Shown: positions 8,241-17,159 of the stretch, one piece after another
Layout: every line of letters starts with the position of its first letter
Numbering within the stretch: the first letter of the stretch is position 1
NCBI RefSeq assembly: GCF_003011895.2
Contig: NZ_PXWF02000114.1
Coordinates: 1-64,000 of the forward strand
Length of the DNA: 64,000 bases
Direction: 5' to 3'
Source of the DNA: Massilia glaciei
Lineage (GTDB): Bacteria > Pseudomonadota > Gammaproteobacteria > Burkholderiales > Burkholderiaceae_D
Made by a program: the position numbers and the translations under genes
The notes under the pieces: generated by a model
Databases searched by the model: none
Told to the model about the DNA's origin: nothing
Seen by the model: only the letters and a program-made list of their open reading frames with translations

Positions 8241-10304
8241 ATGAAGTCACGCTTGTTGATGTTGACGGCCGCGATGCTGGCCGCCGGCGGCGCGCTCGCC
8301 GCGCCGCGCGGGTTCACCGTCGAGGACCTGGTCAAAATGGAGCGCGTGGGCAGCCCCGCGCTTTCGCCCGACGCCTCCCGCGTGGTGTACACGGTGCGCT
8401 CGACCAACCTCGAGAAAAACCGCGGCAACGTCCAGTTGTGGATGCTCGACCTGCGCGCGGCCAAGCCGGCGCCGGTGCGGCTCACCCAGAGCGACGCCAG
8501 CAGCACCGATCCCGAATGGTCGCCGTCCGGCGACGCCGTCTATTTCCTGTCTGCCCGCTCGGGATCGTCGCAAGTGTGGCGCCTGCCGCTGGCCGGCGGC
8601 GAGGCCGCCAGGGTCACCGACCTGCCGGTCGATGTCGACAACTTCCGCCTGTCGCCGACGGGCGAGCGCATCGCGCTCGGCCTGGCCGTGTTCCGCGATT
8701 GCGCCGACCTCGCCTGCACCAAGGCGCGCATCGACGCCAAGGCCAAACAAAAGGCGAGCGGCGTGGTCTACGACCGCCTGTTCGTGCGCCACTGGGACAC
8801 CTGGGCCGACGGCCGCAACGCGGTGCTGTACTCGGCGCCGATCGACAGCAGCGGGCGCGTCAGCGCCGCGCCGGTCAGCCTTTCCGGCGGCATCGACGGC
8901 GACGTGCCGTCCAAGCCCTTCGGCGACCGCGACGAATACCGCTTCAGCCCGGACGGCAAAAACATCGTTTTCGCCGTGCGCGTGGCCGGCAAGACCGAGG
9001 CCTGGTCGACCAACTTCGACGTCTACCAGGTGCCCGCCGCCGGCGGCGCCGCGCCGCGCAACCTGAGCGCCGACAACCTCGCGTGGGACAGCAAACCGGC
9101 CTATTCGCCGGACGGCAAGACGTTGGCCTGGCTCGCGATGGCCCGGCCCGGCTTCGAGGCCGACCGCTTCCGGCTGGTGATGATGGACGTGGCCACCGGC
9201 AGCAAGCGCACGCTGGCCGACAACTGGGACCGCTCGATCGGCGAGTTCCGCTGGAGCCCCGACGGCAAGACCGTGCTGGCGGTCGCCGACGACATCGGGC
9301 AGCACCGCCTGTTCGCCCTCAACGCCGCCAGCGGCAAGGTCACGCCGGTCAGCGGCAAAGGCTATGTCAGCGCGTTCGACATGCGCGGCGACACCATCGT
9401 GATGGCGCAGGCGCACCTTGGATCGGGCGCGCAACTGTTCAAGACCAAACTCGGCCTGGACGCCGCCGCCGCGACCCAGCTGACGCAGTTGAACGCGGCG
9501 CTGCTGCGGGACGTGCGCATGGGCGAGGCCGAGCAGTTCTCGTTCGCAGGCGCCAACGGCGCAACCGTATACGGCCATGTGATGAAGCCGTGGAACGCGG
9601 TGCCGGGCGTCAAATACCCGATCGCGTTCATCGTGCACGGCGGCCCGCAGGGCAGCTTCGGCAATTCGTGGAGCTACCGCTGGAACCCGCAAACCTACGC
9701 CGGCGCCGGCTACGCGAGCGTGTTCATCGATTTCCACGGTTCTACCGGTTACGGCCAGGCGTTCACCGATTCGATCAGCGGCGACTGGGGCGGCAAGCCG
9801 CTCGAGGACCTCAAGAAGGGCCTCGACGCGGCCGTCGCCAAATTCCCCTGGCTCGACCGTTCGCGCAGCTGCGCGCTGGGCGCGTCCTACGGCGGCTACA
9901 TGATGAACTGGATCGCCGGCAACTGGTCCGACGGCTTCAAGTGCCTGGTCAACCATGACGGCGTGTTCGACACGCGCGGCATGGCCTACTCGACCGAGGA
10001 ACTGTGGTTCACCGAATGGGAAAACGGCGGCACCTATCTCGAGAAACCGGCCGCGTACGAGAAGCACAATCCGGTGCTGTTCGTGAAAAACTGGAAGACG
10101 CCGATGCTCGTCATCCAGGGCGACCTGGACTTCCGGATTCCGACCGCGCAGGCGCTGGGCACCTTCACCGCGCTGCAGCGCCAAGGCGTCGAAAGCAAGT
10201 TGTTGATGTTCCCGGACGAGAACCACTGGGTGCTCAAGCCGGCCAACTCCTTGCTCTGGCATCACACGGTCAAGGGCTGGCTCGACAGCCATCTGAAACC
10301 CTAA
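8241..10304 (+). CDS. Secreted S9-family prolyl oligopeptidase / dipeptidyl peptidase
   Basis: The 687-residue protein has a clear Sec signal peptide (MKSRLLMLTAAMLAAGGALA, cut before APRG). Residues about 30-420 contain repeated SPDGK/SPDG blocks (SPDASRV, SPSGDAVYF, SPDGKNIVF, SPDGKTLAW, SPDGKTVLA), the blades of a beta-propeller. Residues about 430-687 form the alpha/beta hydrolase domain: HGGPQGSF, the nucleophile GASYGG near Ser549, QGDLDFRIP with the catalytic Asp, and DENHW with the His. It should cleave short proline-containing or N-blocked peptides in the periplasm or outside the cell. It is a single gene with its own promoter and a strong terminator downstream. Confidence 0.92.
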   Translation: MKSRLLMLTAAMLAAGGALAAPRGFTVEDLVKMERVGSPALSPDASRVVYTVRSTNLEKNRGNVQLWMLDLRAAKPAPVRLTQSDASSTDPEWSPSGDAVYFLSARSGSSQVWRLPLAGGEAARVTDLPVDVDNFRLSPTGERIALGLAVFRDCADLACTKARIDAKAKQKASGVVYDRLFVRHWDTWADGRNAVLYSAPIDSSGRVSAAPVSLSGGIDGDVPSKPFGDRDEYRFSPDGKNIVFAVRVAGKTEAWSTNFDVYQVPAAGGAAPRNLSADNLAWDSKPAYSPDGKTLAWLAMARPGFEADRFRLVMMDVATGSKRTLADNWDRSIGEFRWSPDGKTVLAVADDIGQHRLFALNAASGKVTPVSGKGYVSAFDMRGDTIVMAQAHLGSGAQLFKTKLGLDAAAATQLTQLNAALLRDVRMGEAEQFSFAGANGATVYGHVMKPWNAVPGVKYPIAFIVHGGPQGSFGNSWSYRWNPQTYAGAGYASVFIDFHGSTGYGQAFTDSISGDWGGKPLEDLKKGLDAAVAKFPWLDRSRSCALGASYGGYMMNWIAGNWSDGFKCLVNHDGVFDTRGMAYSTEELWFTEWENGGTYLEKPAAYEKHNPVLFVKNWKTPMLVIQGDLDFRIPTAQALGTFTALQRQGVESKLLMFPDENHWVLKPANSLLWHHTVKGWLDSHLKP

Positions 10305-10324
10305 GCGCAAGCTTTGCGAAGATC

Positions 10325-10355
10325 AAAAATGCCCGCCAGCCAGCGGGCATTTTTT
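10325..10355 (+). terminator. Rho-independent terminator after the S9 peptidase gene
   Basis: The perfect stem AATGCCCGC / GCGGGCATT has loop CAGCCA (10337-10342) and is followed by a T-run. The A-run on the left could let it work in both directions. Confidence 0.92.
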
Positions 10356-10550
10356 CGTTAACGCCGCTTGTACTCGGCCAGAAACGCTAGATCGCGCGCG
10401 ATTGATCTCCGCTTGGCCGAACGCGCGCGCACCTCGCTGTGGCTCAGGCACGGCCCACGCCACGCCCCCATGCTGGTGAAGGTCATCAAGGCGCGACCTC
10501 GTGCGGAATAACAATTGCCGCGAACGGCGGCTTACAACATGGAGAAAATA

Positions 10551-12560
10551 ATGGAATGCGCAACCGAAAAAAAACGCAAGAAACGCCTGTTCGGCTGGTC
10601 GATCCCCCGCGTCGCCGGTGCCGGCCTCGCCGCGGCGGCGGTGACGGCGGGCGCGGCCGCGCCGGCGCCGGCTCCACCGGCCGGGGCCGGGCTGGACCAC
10701 ACCTGCGGCTGCGTGCCGACCTATCACATTGTCAACCTCGGTTCCGGCCAGCTGCCGACCATCCCACAGATCAACGCGCGCGGCCAGGTCGCCTTTTCCT
10801 TGTTTTCGCCGACGCCGCGCGCCTACTTCTACGACGGCGCCATGGTGCGCAACATCGGCGACCTCGGCGCGCCCGAGGCGTATGCCGAGGACCTCAACGA
10901 ATGGGGCCAGGTGACCGGGTATGCCGCCTACGGCAACGGCCTCAACGTGCACGCCTTCGTGTGGAGCGCGGCGGCCGGCATGGTCGATTTGCGCACATTG
11001 GGCAACGCCGTGTACTCGCAGGGCAGGGCGATCAACAACCTGGGCCAGGTGGCCGGTTATTCGCAATGGATCGGACCGGCGCTCGACCCGTACCACGCGT
11101 TCCGCTGGTCGTTCGCGTCCGGCATGATGGACCTCGGCACGGTGGCCGGACTCGGGTCGGTCGGCACCGTAATCAACGATGCCGGCATGGTCGTCGGGTT
11201 CTCCAACGCGGCCAGCGGCAACGCCCACGCGTTCGCCTGGCGGCACGGGACCGGCATGGTCGACCTGGGCGCGCTCGGCGGCGACAATTCCTACGCCGAG
11301 GATGTCAACGAATCGGGACAGGTGGCGGGCTCCGCGCTCGTGTCGATGATCGATTTCAACTACCACGCCGTGTTCTGGAACAGCGCAGGCGCCATGTTCG
11401 ACCTCGGCACGCTCGGCGGCCCCGGTTCGGGCGTGTGGGACATGAACAACCTCGGCCAGGTGGTCGGCGTGGCCGACACGGCCGCCGGCAAGCAGCATGC
11501 GATGTCATGGACGATGGCGGGCGGCATGCGCGACCTCGGCACCCTGGGCGGGTCGTACTCGAGCGCGATCGCTGTCAACGACAAGGGGCAGGTGGTGGGC
11601 GCGGCCAGAACCCGCAGCGATCGTTCGCGCGCATTCCTGTGGTCCGCGGGACGGCCGATGGCCGACCTGAACCGGCGGATCAAGAACGCGCCCGCCGGGC
11701 TCAGGCTCGAGATCGGGGTCGCCATCAACGACAAGGGGTGGATCGTGGCCGAATCGAACGCGGGCCTGGTGCTGCTCAAGCCAGGCCCCGGCGCGCTGGT
11801 CGCGCCCGCCATCGGACCGATCGCCGTGCGCGACAGCGTACCGCCGGGCAGGCCGGTGATGCTGTCGGCCGGCTTCAGCGACGCCGACCTGGCCGACACG
11901 CACAGCGCGGTCTGGTCGTGGGGCGATGGCAGCGCCGACGCGGCCGGCACCGTCATTGGGCGCGCGGGCGCGGGGCGCGCCGCCGGCAGCCACACCTTCG
12001 ACGCGCCGGGCGTGTATTGGGTCACGCTCACGCTCACCGACAACACGGGCAGGACCAGCGCGGTCAGCCGCAAGGTCGTGGTCGCGGCGCCGTGCGGCTG
12101 CGTGGCCGCCGCCAACGGCTGGTTCATGTCGCCGGCGGGCGCGCTCAAAAGCGGACCGCCCAAGGCGGCGCTGGCGAGCTTCAGTTTCGACCCCGCCGGC
12201 ACGCAAACCATGGCCAAGGGCGGGGCGCAGGCCAAACTGCGTTTCAGCGCCGGCAATATGCACTTCCAAAGCGACAGCTACCAGCAGATCGCCACCGCGG
12301 GCGGGCGCGGCCAGTACCGGGGCGGCGGCACGCTCAACGGCGTGGCGGGCTACAGTTTTGCGCTGACCATGATCGACGGCGCGGCAGCCGGCGGCGGGCA
12401 CGACCGCTTCGGTTTGCGCATCACGCATGTCGATCCGGCCACCAAGGCCGAAGTCGTCGATTACGACAATGGCGCCCACGGCAGCGGTGCGCTGGCGCGC
12501 GGCATGCCCGCCGGCGTGGCCGGGTCGGCCATCAGCGGCGGCCGGATCGTGATCAGGTAG
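10551..12560 (+). CDS. Exported HAF-repeat protein with PKD domain
   Basis: The protein is about 669 residues from the ATG at 10551, which has GGAG 6 bases upstream; the longer frame from 10515 lacks one. A basic start (KKRKKRLFGWS) and a long Ala-rich hydrophobic stretch form a signal peptide. Residues about 60-390 are a series of HAF repeats of the pattern MxDLGTLGG...AxxVNxxGQVVGxA (for example MFDLGTLGGPGSGVWDMNN), predicted to build a beta-propeller-like fold. Residues about 420-520 match a PKD/Ig-like domain (WSWGDGSADA, GVYWVTLTLTDNTG). The C-terminal 150 residues are a beta-rich region with no recognised family. The function is unknown, probably a surface or secreted binding protein. 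Confidence 0.82.
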   Translation: MECATEKKRKKRLFGWSIPRVAGAGLAAAAVTAGAAAPAPAPPAGAGLDHTCGCVPTYHIVNLGSGQLPTIPQINARGQVAFSLFSPTPRAYFYDGAMVRNIGDLGAPEAYAEDLNEWGQVTGYAAYGNGLNVHAFVWSAAAGMVDLRTLGNAVYSQGRAINNLGQVAGYSQWIGPALDPYHAFRWSFASGMMDLGTVAGLGSVGTVINDAGMVVGFSNAASGNAHAFAWRHGTGMVDLGALGGDNSYAEDVNESGQVAGSALVSMIDFNYHAVFWNSAGAMFDLGTLGGPGSGVWDMNNLGQVVGVADTAAGKQHAMSWTMAGGMRDLGTLGGSYSSAIAVNDKGQVVGAARTRSDRSRAFLWSAGRPMADLNRRIKNAPAGLRLEIGVAINDKGWIVAESNAGLVLLKPGPGALVAPAIGPIAVRDSVPPGRPVMLSAGFSDADLADTHSAVWSWGDGSADAAGTVIGRAGAGRAAGSHTFDAPGVYWVTLTLTDNTGRTSAVSRKVVVAAPCGCVAAANGWFMSPAGALKSGPPKAALASFSFDPAGTQTMAKGGAQAKLRFSAGNMHFQSDSYQQIATAGGRGQYRGGGTLNGVAGYSFALTMIDGAAAGGGHDRFGLRITHVDPATKAEVVDYDNGAHGSGALARGMPAGVAGSAISGGRIVIR

Positions 12561-12635
12561 CCAGCCGAAGCTGCGGGCGCGCTGCGCATCGGCGATAATC
12601 CGGCCTGTGCCCACCGTTCCCGCAGCTTGCCCCCC

Positions 12636-15600
12636 ATGAACTTCACACTCGACGACATTCTCGACAATTTCGACAACGGCACCTACCGGCGCGGCCGCGA
12701 CTATGCGCAGCACGGCATGGTGCGCGCGCTGGCACGCAAGGATGCGCGGATCACCAGCAAAGTCAATGGCAGCGGCGGCAGCGCCTACACCCAGTCGATC
12801 GCCGTGCTCATGCGCCCCGACGGGGTCGTCTTCAATGGCGATTGCAGCTGTCCGATGGACTACAACTGCAAGCATGTCGTTGCCGCATTGCTGGTCTGGC
12901 TCGAGAAGGCGCCAGCCGGTCCGGTCGCGCGCCGCGACGATGCGCAGCTGGCCCCGGCCCTGACGATGTGGCTGCGCCAGGTGCAGGTGGCGCTCGAAGA
13001 CAGCAAACTGCAACCCGTGCCCAAGAGCACGGGCAGCCACCGCCTGCTGTGCGTGTTGCTGCGCGATCTCGCTACGGGGCGGGTCGAGATCTGCCTGTGC
13101 AAGGCGCGCGTGGCCGCGGGCGGGCGCATCGTCTCGGCGACCGTGTACAACGACAGTTACGCGCTGGTGTACAGCGCGCCCGCCTTCGTCGGTCCACCCG
13201 AGCAGTTCGTGGTGCGCTTGTTCACCGCCATGAACGGCAGCAGCTTTGGCGGCGCCGTCACCGAGGTGCGCCACAAGGCGGGCGCCCTGTTGTTGCGCGC
13301 GGCCCTGGAGCTCGACTGCCTTGGCATGGCCGACAGCAAGGCCGACATCAGGACCGGGCAGATCCGCCTGCTCAAACCGGGCCCGGCGCGCCAGGGCCGG
13401 CTCGGCTGGGCCGGCAGCCCCGCGCAGCCCGATGCCTTGCGGCTGTGCTGGCGCCTGGACGACGACTCCAGCGCCGACTGCGTGCTCGCGACCGAGCCGC
13501 CGATGTATATCCAAAACGGTTTGCTGGGCGAACTCGCGCTGGACGCTTTCGAAGCCGCGGTGCCGATCCAAAAATTGCAGGCATTGGTGACGAGCTCGCC
13601 GCAGTTGCCGGCGCGCGACGTGGCGGCGTTCTCGTTTCAAATGGCGCAGCACGGCCTGGGCAGCGTGGTGCCGCTGCCGCCGCCGGTGGAACAGCGCACG
13701 CGCGGCGACATCAAACCGCGGCCGATCCTGCTGCTCGGCAGCATCGAGCGCAGCGCCGGCGACGGCGGCGGCACCGTCTGGGACGACTACGCCCTTGTGG
13801 CATTCGACTACGACGGCGAGCGCGTTGCCAACGACCCGTCGCGGCAACTGGGACGTTGGAGCGCGCGCGGCTTCGAGAACATCTTGCGCGACGAGGCGCT
13901 CGAAAGCGCGGCCCGCGCGCAGCTGGCCGCGCTCGGCTTCCGGGCGCCAAGCGCCGCCGCCGCCGCGCGCGCGCCGCAAGGCATCGTGCAACTGCCGCAT
14001 GCCAACGACTGGCTGCGTTTCGCGCGCGATGACTTGCCGCTGCTTGCCGCGCGGGGCTGGGACGTGCAACAGGAGCCGTCGTTCCGTTTCGATGTTAGCG
14101 AGGTCGACGACTGGTACGCCGACGTCGAGCAGGGCGGCGACAATGGCAGCCCGTGGTTCGAGCTCGAGCTGGGGATCGTGGTCAACGGCGCCAGGCATCC
14201 GCTGCTGCCCGTGCTGTTGCAACTGATCCGCGGCGCGCCGCGCGAGTTCGACCGCGCCGTGCTCGACGCCCACGCCGACACCGACCAGTTGATCGCGCAC
14301 CTGCCCGGCGGGGTGAACGTGGCCCTGCCGTGGGGCCGGATCAAGCCCATCCTGCACACCCTGGGCGAGCTTTATTTCAACGAAAAAATAGGCGACACGC
14401 TGCGCCTGCCGGAGCTCGACGCGGCCCGCCTGGCCGAGCTCGAGGCGGGCGCGCAACTGCGCTGGATGGGCGGCGAGCGCCTGCGCGAGATCGGCCACAA
14501 ATTGCGCAGCTTCGGCGGCGTTCAGGCGGTAGCCGCGCCCGCCGGCCTGCAGGCGAGCCTGCGCCCGTACCAGAGCGAGGGCCTGTCCTGGATGCAATTT
14601 CTGCGCGAGTTCGGACTGGCCGGCATCCTCGCCGACGACATGGGCCTGGGCAAAACGATCCAGACGCTGGCCCACATCCTGACCGAAAAGGAGGCCGGGC
14701 GCCTGACCGCGCCGGCGCTGGTGGTCGCGCCGACCAGCCTGATGGGAAACTGGCAGGCCGAGGCGGCGCGCTTCGCGCCGGGGCTGCGCGTGCTGCTGCT
14801 GCACGGCGCCGACCGCGCCGCGCGCTTCGGCCAGATCGGCCAGAGCGACCTGGTGTTGACCACCTTCGCCCTGCTGCCGCGCGACGAGGAACAGTTGCGC
14901 GCGCAGCAGTTCCATCTGCTCATACTCGACGAGTCGCAATACATCAAGAACAGCCGCTCGAAGGCGGCGCAGACGGCGGTGCTGCTCAACGCGCGGCACC
15001 GCTTGTGCCTGACGGGCACGCCGCTGCAAAACCATCTGGGCGAACTGTGGGCCCAGTTCCATTTTTTGCTGCCCGGCCTGCTCGGCGACGAGAAGGCGTT
15101 CAACGCCGACTTCCGCAAGCCGATCGAAAAACTCGGCGACGCCGCGCGCAACGCCTTCCTGGTGCGCCGCATCAAGCCGTTCCTGTTACGCCGCACCAAG
15201 GACGCGGTCGCCACCGAGCTGCCGGCCAAGACCGAGATGGTGCGCGAGGTCGAGTTGGCGGGCGCCCAGCGCGACCTGTACGAGACGGTGCGCGTGGCGA
15301 TGGACAAAAAGGTGCGCGATGCGATCGCCAGCAAGGGCGTGGCGCGCAGCCAGATCGTGATCCTCGACGCCTTGCTCAAACTGCGCCAGGTGTGCTGCGA
15401 CCCGCGGCTGGTCAAGTTGGCAGGCGAGGGAGCGCGGGGCGCGCCGTCGGCCAAGCTCGCCGAACTGATGGAGATGGTCGCCGCCCTGCTCGACGAGGGC
15501 AGGAAGATCATCGTGTTCTCGCAATTTACCAGCATGCTCGCGCTGATCGAGGCCGAACTGCGCGAGCGCGCCATCAGCTACGCCTTGCTCACGGGCGAGA

Positions 15601-15956
15601 CCAAGGACCGCTCCGGCCAGGTCGACGCGTTCCAGCGCGGCGCCGTGCCGGTGTTTTTGATCAGCCTCAAGGCGGGCGGCGTCGGCCTGAACCTGACGGC
15701 GGCCAACACCGTGATCCACTACGACCCGTGGTGGAATCCGGCGGTAGAAAACCAGGCCACCGACCGCGCCTGGCGCATCGGCCAGGACAAGCCGGTGTTC
15801 GTCTACAAGCTCATCGCCAAGGGCACGCTCGAGGAGAAGATCCAGGAGCTGCAGCGCAAGAAGGCCGAACTGGCCGACGCCGTGCTGGCCGGCGGCACCG
15901 CCCAGGACCTGGCGCTGACCCAGGCCGACCTGCAGGCGATCCTGGCGCCGCTGTAA
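12636..15956 (+). CDS. SNF2-family helicase with SWIM zinc finger (copy 1)
   Basis: The product is about 1106 residues from the ATG at 12636. A SWIM zinc finger lies at the N-terminus (CSCPMDYNCKH, ligands C70, C72, C78, H80), then a long variable middle region. The two-lobed SNF2 motor fills the last 480 residues: Walker A DDMGLGKT (Lys near 673), DESQ in place of DEAH, LTGTPLQNHLGELW (motif III region), and motif VI DRAWRIGQDKP. These are ATP-driven DNA translocases; bacterial members resemble RapA and HepA and are thought to remodel protein-DNA or RNA polymerase complexes. A paralogue lies at 47479. It stands alone with no obvious operon partner. Confidence 0.92.
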   Translation: MNFTLDDILDNFDNGTYRRGRDYAQHGMVRALARKDARITSKVNGSGGSAYTQSIAVLMRPDGVVFNGDCSCPMDYNCKHVVAALLVWLEKAPAGPVARRDDAQLAPALTMWLRQVQVALEDSKLQPVPKSTGSHRLLCVLLRDLATGRVEICLCKARVAAGGRIVSATVYNDSYALVYSAPAFVGPPEQFVVRLFTAMNGSSFGGAVTEVRHKAGALLLRAALELDCLGMADSKADIRTGQIRLLKPGPARQGRLGWAGSPAQPDALRLCWRLDDDSSADCVLATEPPMYIQNGLLGELALDAFEAAVPIQKLQALVTSSPQLPARDVAAFSFQMAQHGLGSVVPLPPPVEQRTRGDIKPRPILLLGSIERSAGDGGGTVWDDYALVAFDYDGERVANDPSRQLGRWSARGFENILRDEALESAARAQLAALGFRAPSAAAAARAPQGIVQLPHANDWLRFARDDLPLLAARGWDVQQEPSFRFDVSEVDDWYADVEQGGDNGSPWFELELGIVVNGARHPLLPVLLQLIRGAPREFDRAVLDAHADTDQLIAHLPGGVNVALPWGRIKPILHTLGELYFNEKIGDTLRLPELDAARLAELEAGAQLRWMGGERLREIGHKLRSFGGVQAVAAPAGLQASLRPYQSEGLSWMQFLREFGLAGILADDMGLGKTIQTLAHILTEKEAGRLTAPALVVAPTSLMGNWQAEAARFAPGLRVLLLHGADRAARFGQIGQSDLVLTTFALLPRDEEQLRAQQFHLLILDESQYIKNSRSKAAQTAVLLNARHRLCLTGTPLQNHLGELWAQFHFLLPGLLGDEKAFNADFRKPIEKLGDAARNAFLVRRIKPFLLRRTKDAVATELPAKTEMVREVELAGAQRDLYETVRVAMDKKVRDAIASKGVARSQIVILDALLKLRQVCCDPRLVKLAGEGARGAPSAKLAELMEMVAALLDEGRKIIVFSQFTSMLALIEAELRERAISYALLTGETKDRSGQVDAFQRGAVPVFLISLKAGGVGLNLTAANTVIHYDPWWNPAVENQATDRAWRIGQDKPVFVYKLIAKGTLEEKIQELQRKKAELADAVLAGGTAQDLALTQADLQAILAPL

Positions 15957-16025
15957 GCGCCGCGCGCCGGTGCGCCCGGGGCCGGTCGCGGGCGAACGCG
16001 CCGCCCGCCCCGATGGTTTTCATGC

Positions 16026-16067
16026 GCCCGCGCCCGCTGGCTTTATGCGCCCACGCGGGCTTTTTTT
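16026..16067 (+). terminator. Probable terminator between the SNF2 gene and the convergent channel gene
   Basis: GCCCGCG at 16026-16032 can pair with CGCGGGC at 16054-16060, followed by seven Ts. The loop is long (21 bases), so the fold is uncertain; a shorter GCCC/GGGC hairpin before the same T-run is the alternative. Confidence 0.45.
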
Positions 16068-16108
16068 CGCAGGCCCCCGCGGGCTCTTTTGCGCCGGACG
16101 GCCTTGTT

Positions 16109-16918
16109 TCAGCCCTCGCCACGGCCGTAGGGATCGCGCCGGTAGCCGCCGATCAGGCTGCGCCGCACGTTGCCATCGAAGTTGCCGCCGGCATTTTCGT
16201 TGGCCGCCGTTCGCATATTGCGCGCGAGGCGGCCGCCCTGCTGGCGCAGGTGCCAGCCGCGCACGATCTCGCCGGCCGTCTCGCGCCCGCCAAGGCCGAA
16301 CGACAGGCCGAGCGCGATGGCGATCGCGCCCACAAAACCCATGAAGAAAATGTTGACCAGGCTGGCGGCGATGCCGATCTGGTTGATCGCGACCACCACC
16401 GCGAACACCCACACCGCCGACTTGGCGACCCGGGCCAGCAGTTCGGGGTTGCCGAGTTCGCCCTTGGCGGCGGCCCCGCGCACCACGGTGCTCAGCGCGT
16501 TGGCGGCGATGCCGCCGATGACCAGCACCACCAGCGCGACGATCAGGTTGGGCAGCCACAGCAGCAACTGGCGCAGCACGTCGGACACGGCCGGCAGGCC
16601 GAGCGCGTCGAAGGCGATCATGAGCGTGAGCAGGCGCACGAACCATTTGGCGATCAGGGCGATGGTGCCCGAGGCGTCGGTGCGCATGCCGGTTTTTTCG
16701 ATGAAGCCGGCCAGCCCGGCGCGCGCGGCGAAACCGTCGAAGTGCACCTTGCGCAACACGGCCGCGAGCGCCTTTTCGGTCAGCGAGGCGAGGATCCAGC
16801 CGATGACGAGAATGACGACAAACCCGAGGATTCGTGGCACCGCCAGAAAGAACAGGGAAAACGCGGAAGAGAGCGATGCCATGAGCGCATCACCCCAGTT
16901 GGTCACTTGGTTCGGCAT
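16109..16918 (-). CDS. Small-conductance mechanosensitive-channel-like membrane protein
   Basis: This 269-residue protein has about five membrane segments: LFFLAVPRILGFVVILVIGW, a middle segment FVRLLTLMIAFDALGLP, LLLWLPNLIVALVVLVIGGIA, VWVFAVVVAINQIGIA and FFMGFVGAIAIALGLSFGLGG. The last matches the Gly/Ala-rich pore helix of the conserved-TM-helix / MscS-like family (GLGGRETAGEIVR). The large cytoplasmic cage of full MscS is missing, so this is the short form. Such proteins sit in the inner membrane and are thought to release solutes on osmotic downshock. AAGGAG lies 6 bases before the ATG. The gene converges with the SNF2 gene. Confidence 0.82.
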   Translation of the reverse strand: MPNQVTNWGDALMASLSSAFSLFFLAVPRILGFVVILVIGWILASLTEKALAAVLRKVHFDGFAARAGLAGFIEKTGMRTDASGTIALIAKWFVRLLTLMIAFDALGLPAVSDVLRQLLLWLPNLIVALVVLVIGGIAANALSTVVRGAAAKGELGNPELLARVAKSAVWVFAVVVAINQIGIAASLVNIFFMGFVGAIAIALGLSFGLGGRETAGEIVRGWHLRQQGGRLARNMRTAANENAGGNFDGNVRRSLIGGYRRDPYGRGEG

Positions 16919-17082
16919 GTGTTACTCCTTGGGTCGGGCCAGACAATTGAAAGGGCGCACCACAGCGGGCAACTGCCGCAGCAATGCAGTGTTTGTTCGA
17001 CCACCAGCGTTCTGCTGAGTTCAGTCGGCGCTTACGGGCGCCGGACGGACCAAATGCGGGATCGAAAAATCGCGCTTGATTT

Positions 17083-17118
17083 CATGCTACAGGTGCGGCA
17101 TGCTACTCTTGTAGCATG
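17083..17118 (+). promoter_or_regulatory. Candidate operator of the hydrolase-BlaI-M56 operon
   Basis: CATGCTAC occurs at 17083-17090 and 17099-17106 and its reverse complement GTAGCATG at 17111-17118. The last two form an inverted repeat with a 4-base spacer, and the first and last extend to CATGCTACA / TGTAGCATG. BlaI/MecI-type repressors bind dyads containing TACA and TGTA. The site lies 42-77 bases before the first ATG of an operon that encodes such a repressor, so self-regulation is the simplest reading. A TTGATT box at 17076-17081 overlaps its left edge. Confidence 0.6.
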
Positions 17119-17159
17119 TTTGCGGCAGGACCATTCGATAACGATTTTTAGGAAACGCG

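Noticed and set aside
11505-15062. Minus-strand open frame of 1185 codons opposite the HAF and SNF2 genes
   Set aside because: It is the shadow of high-GC codon bias: low-complexity, Arg/Ala-rich translation, no motif, and it crosses two well-supported genes on the other strand.
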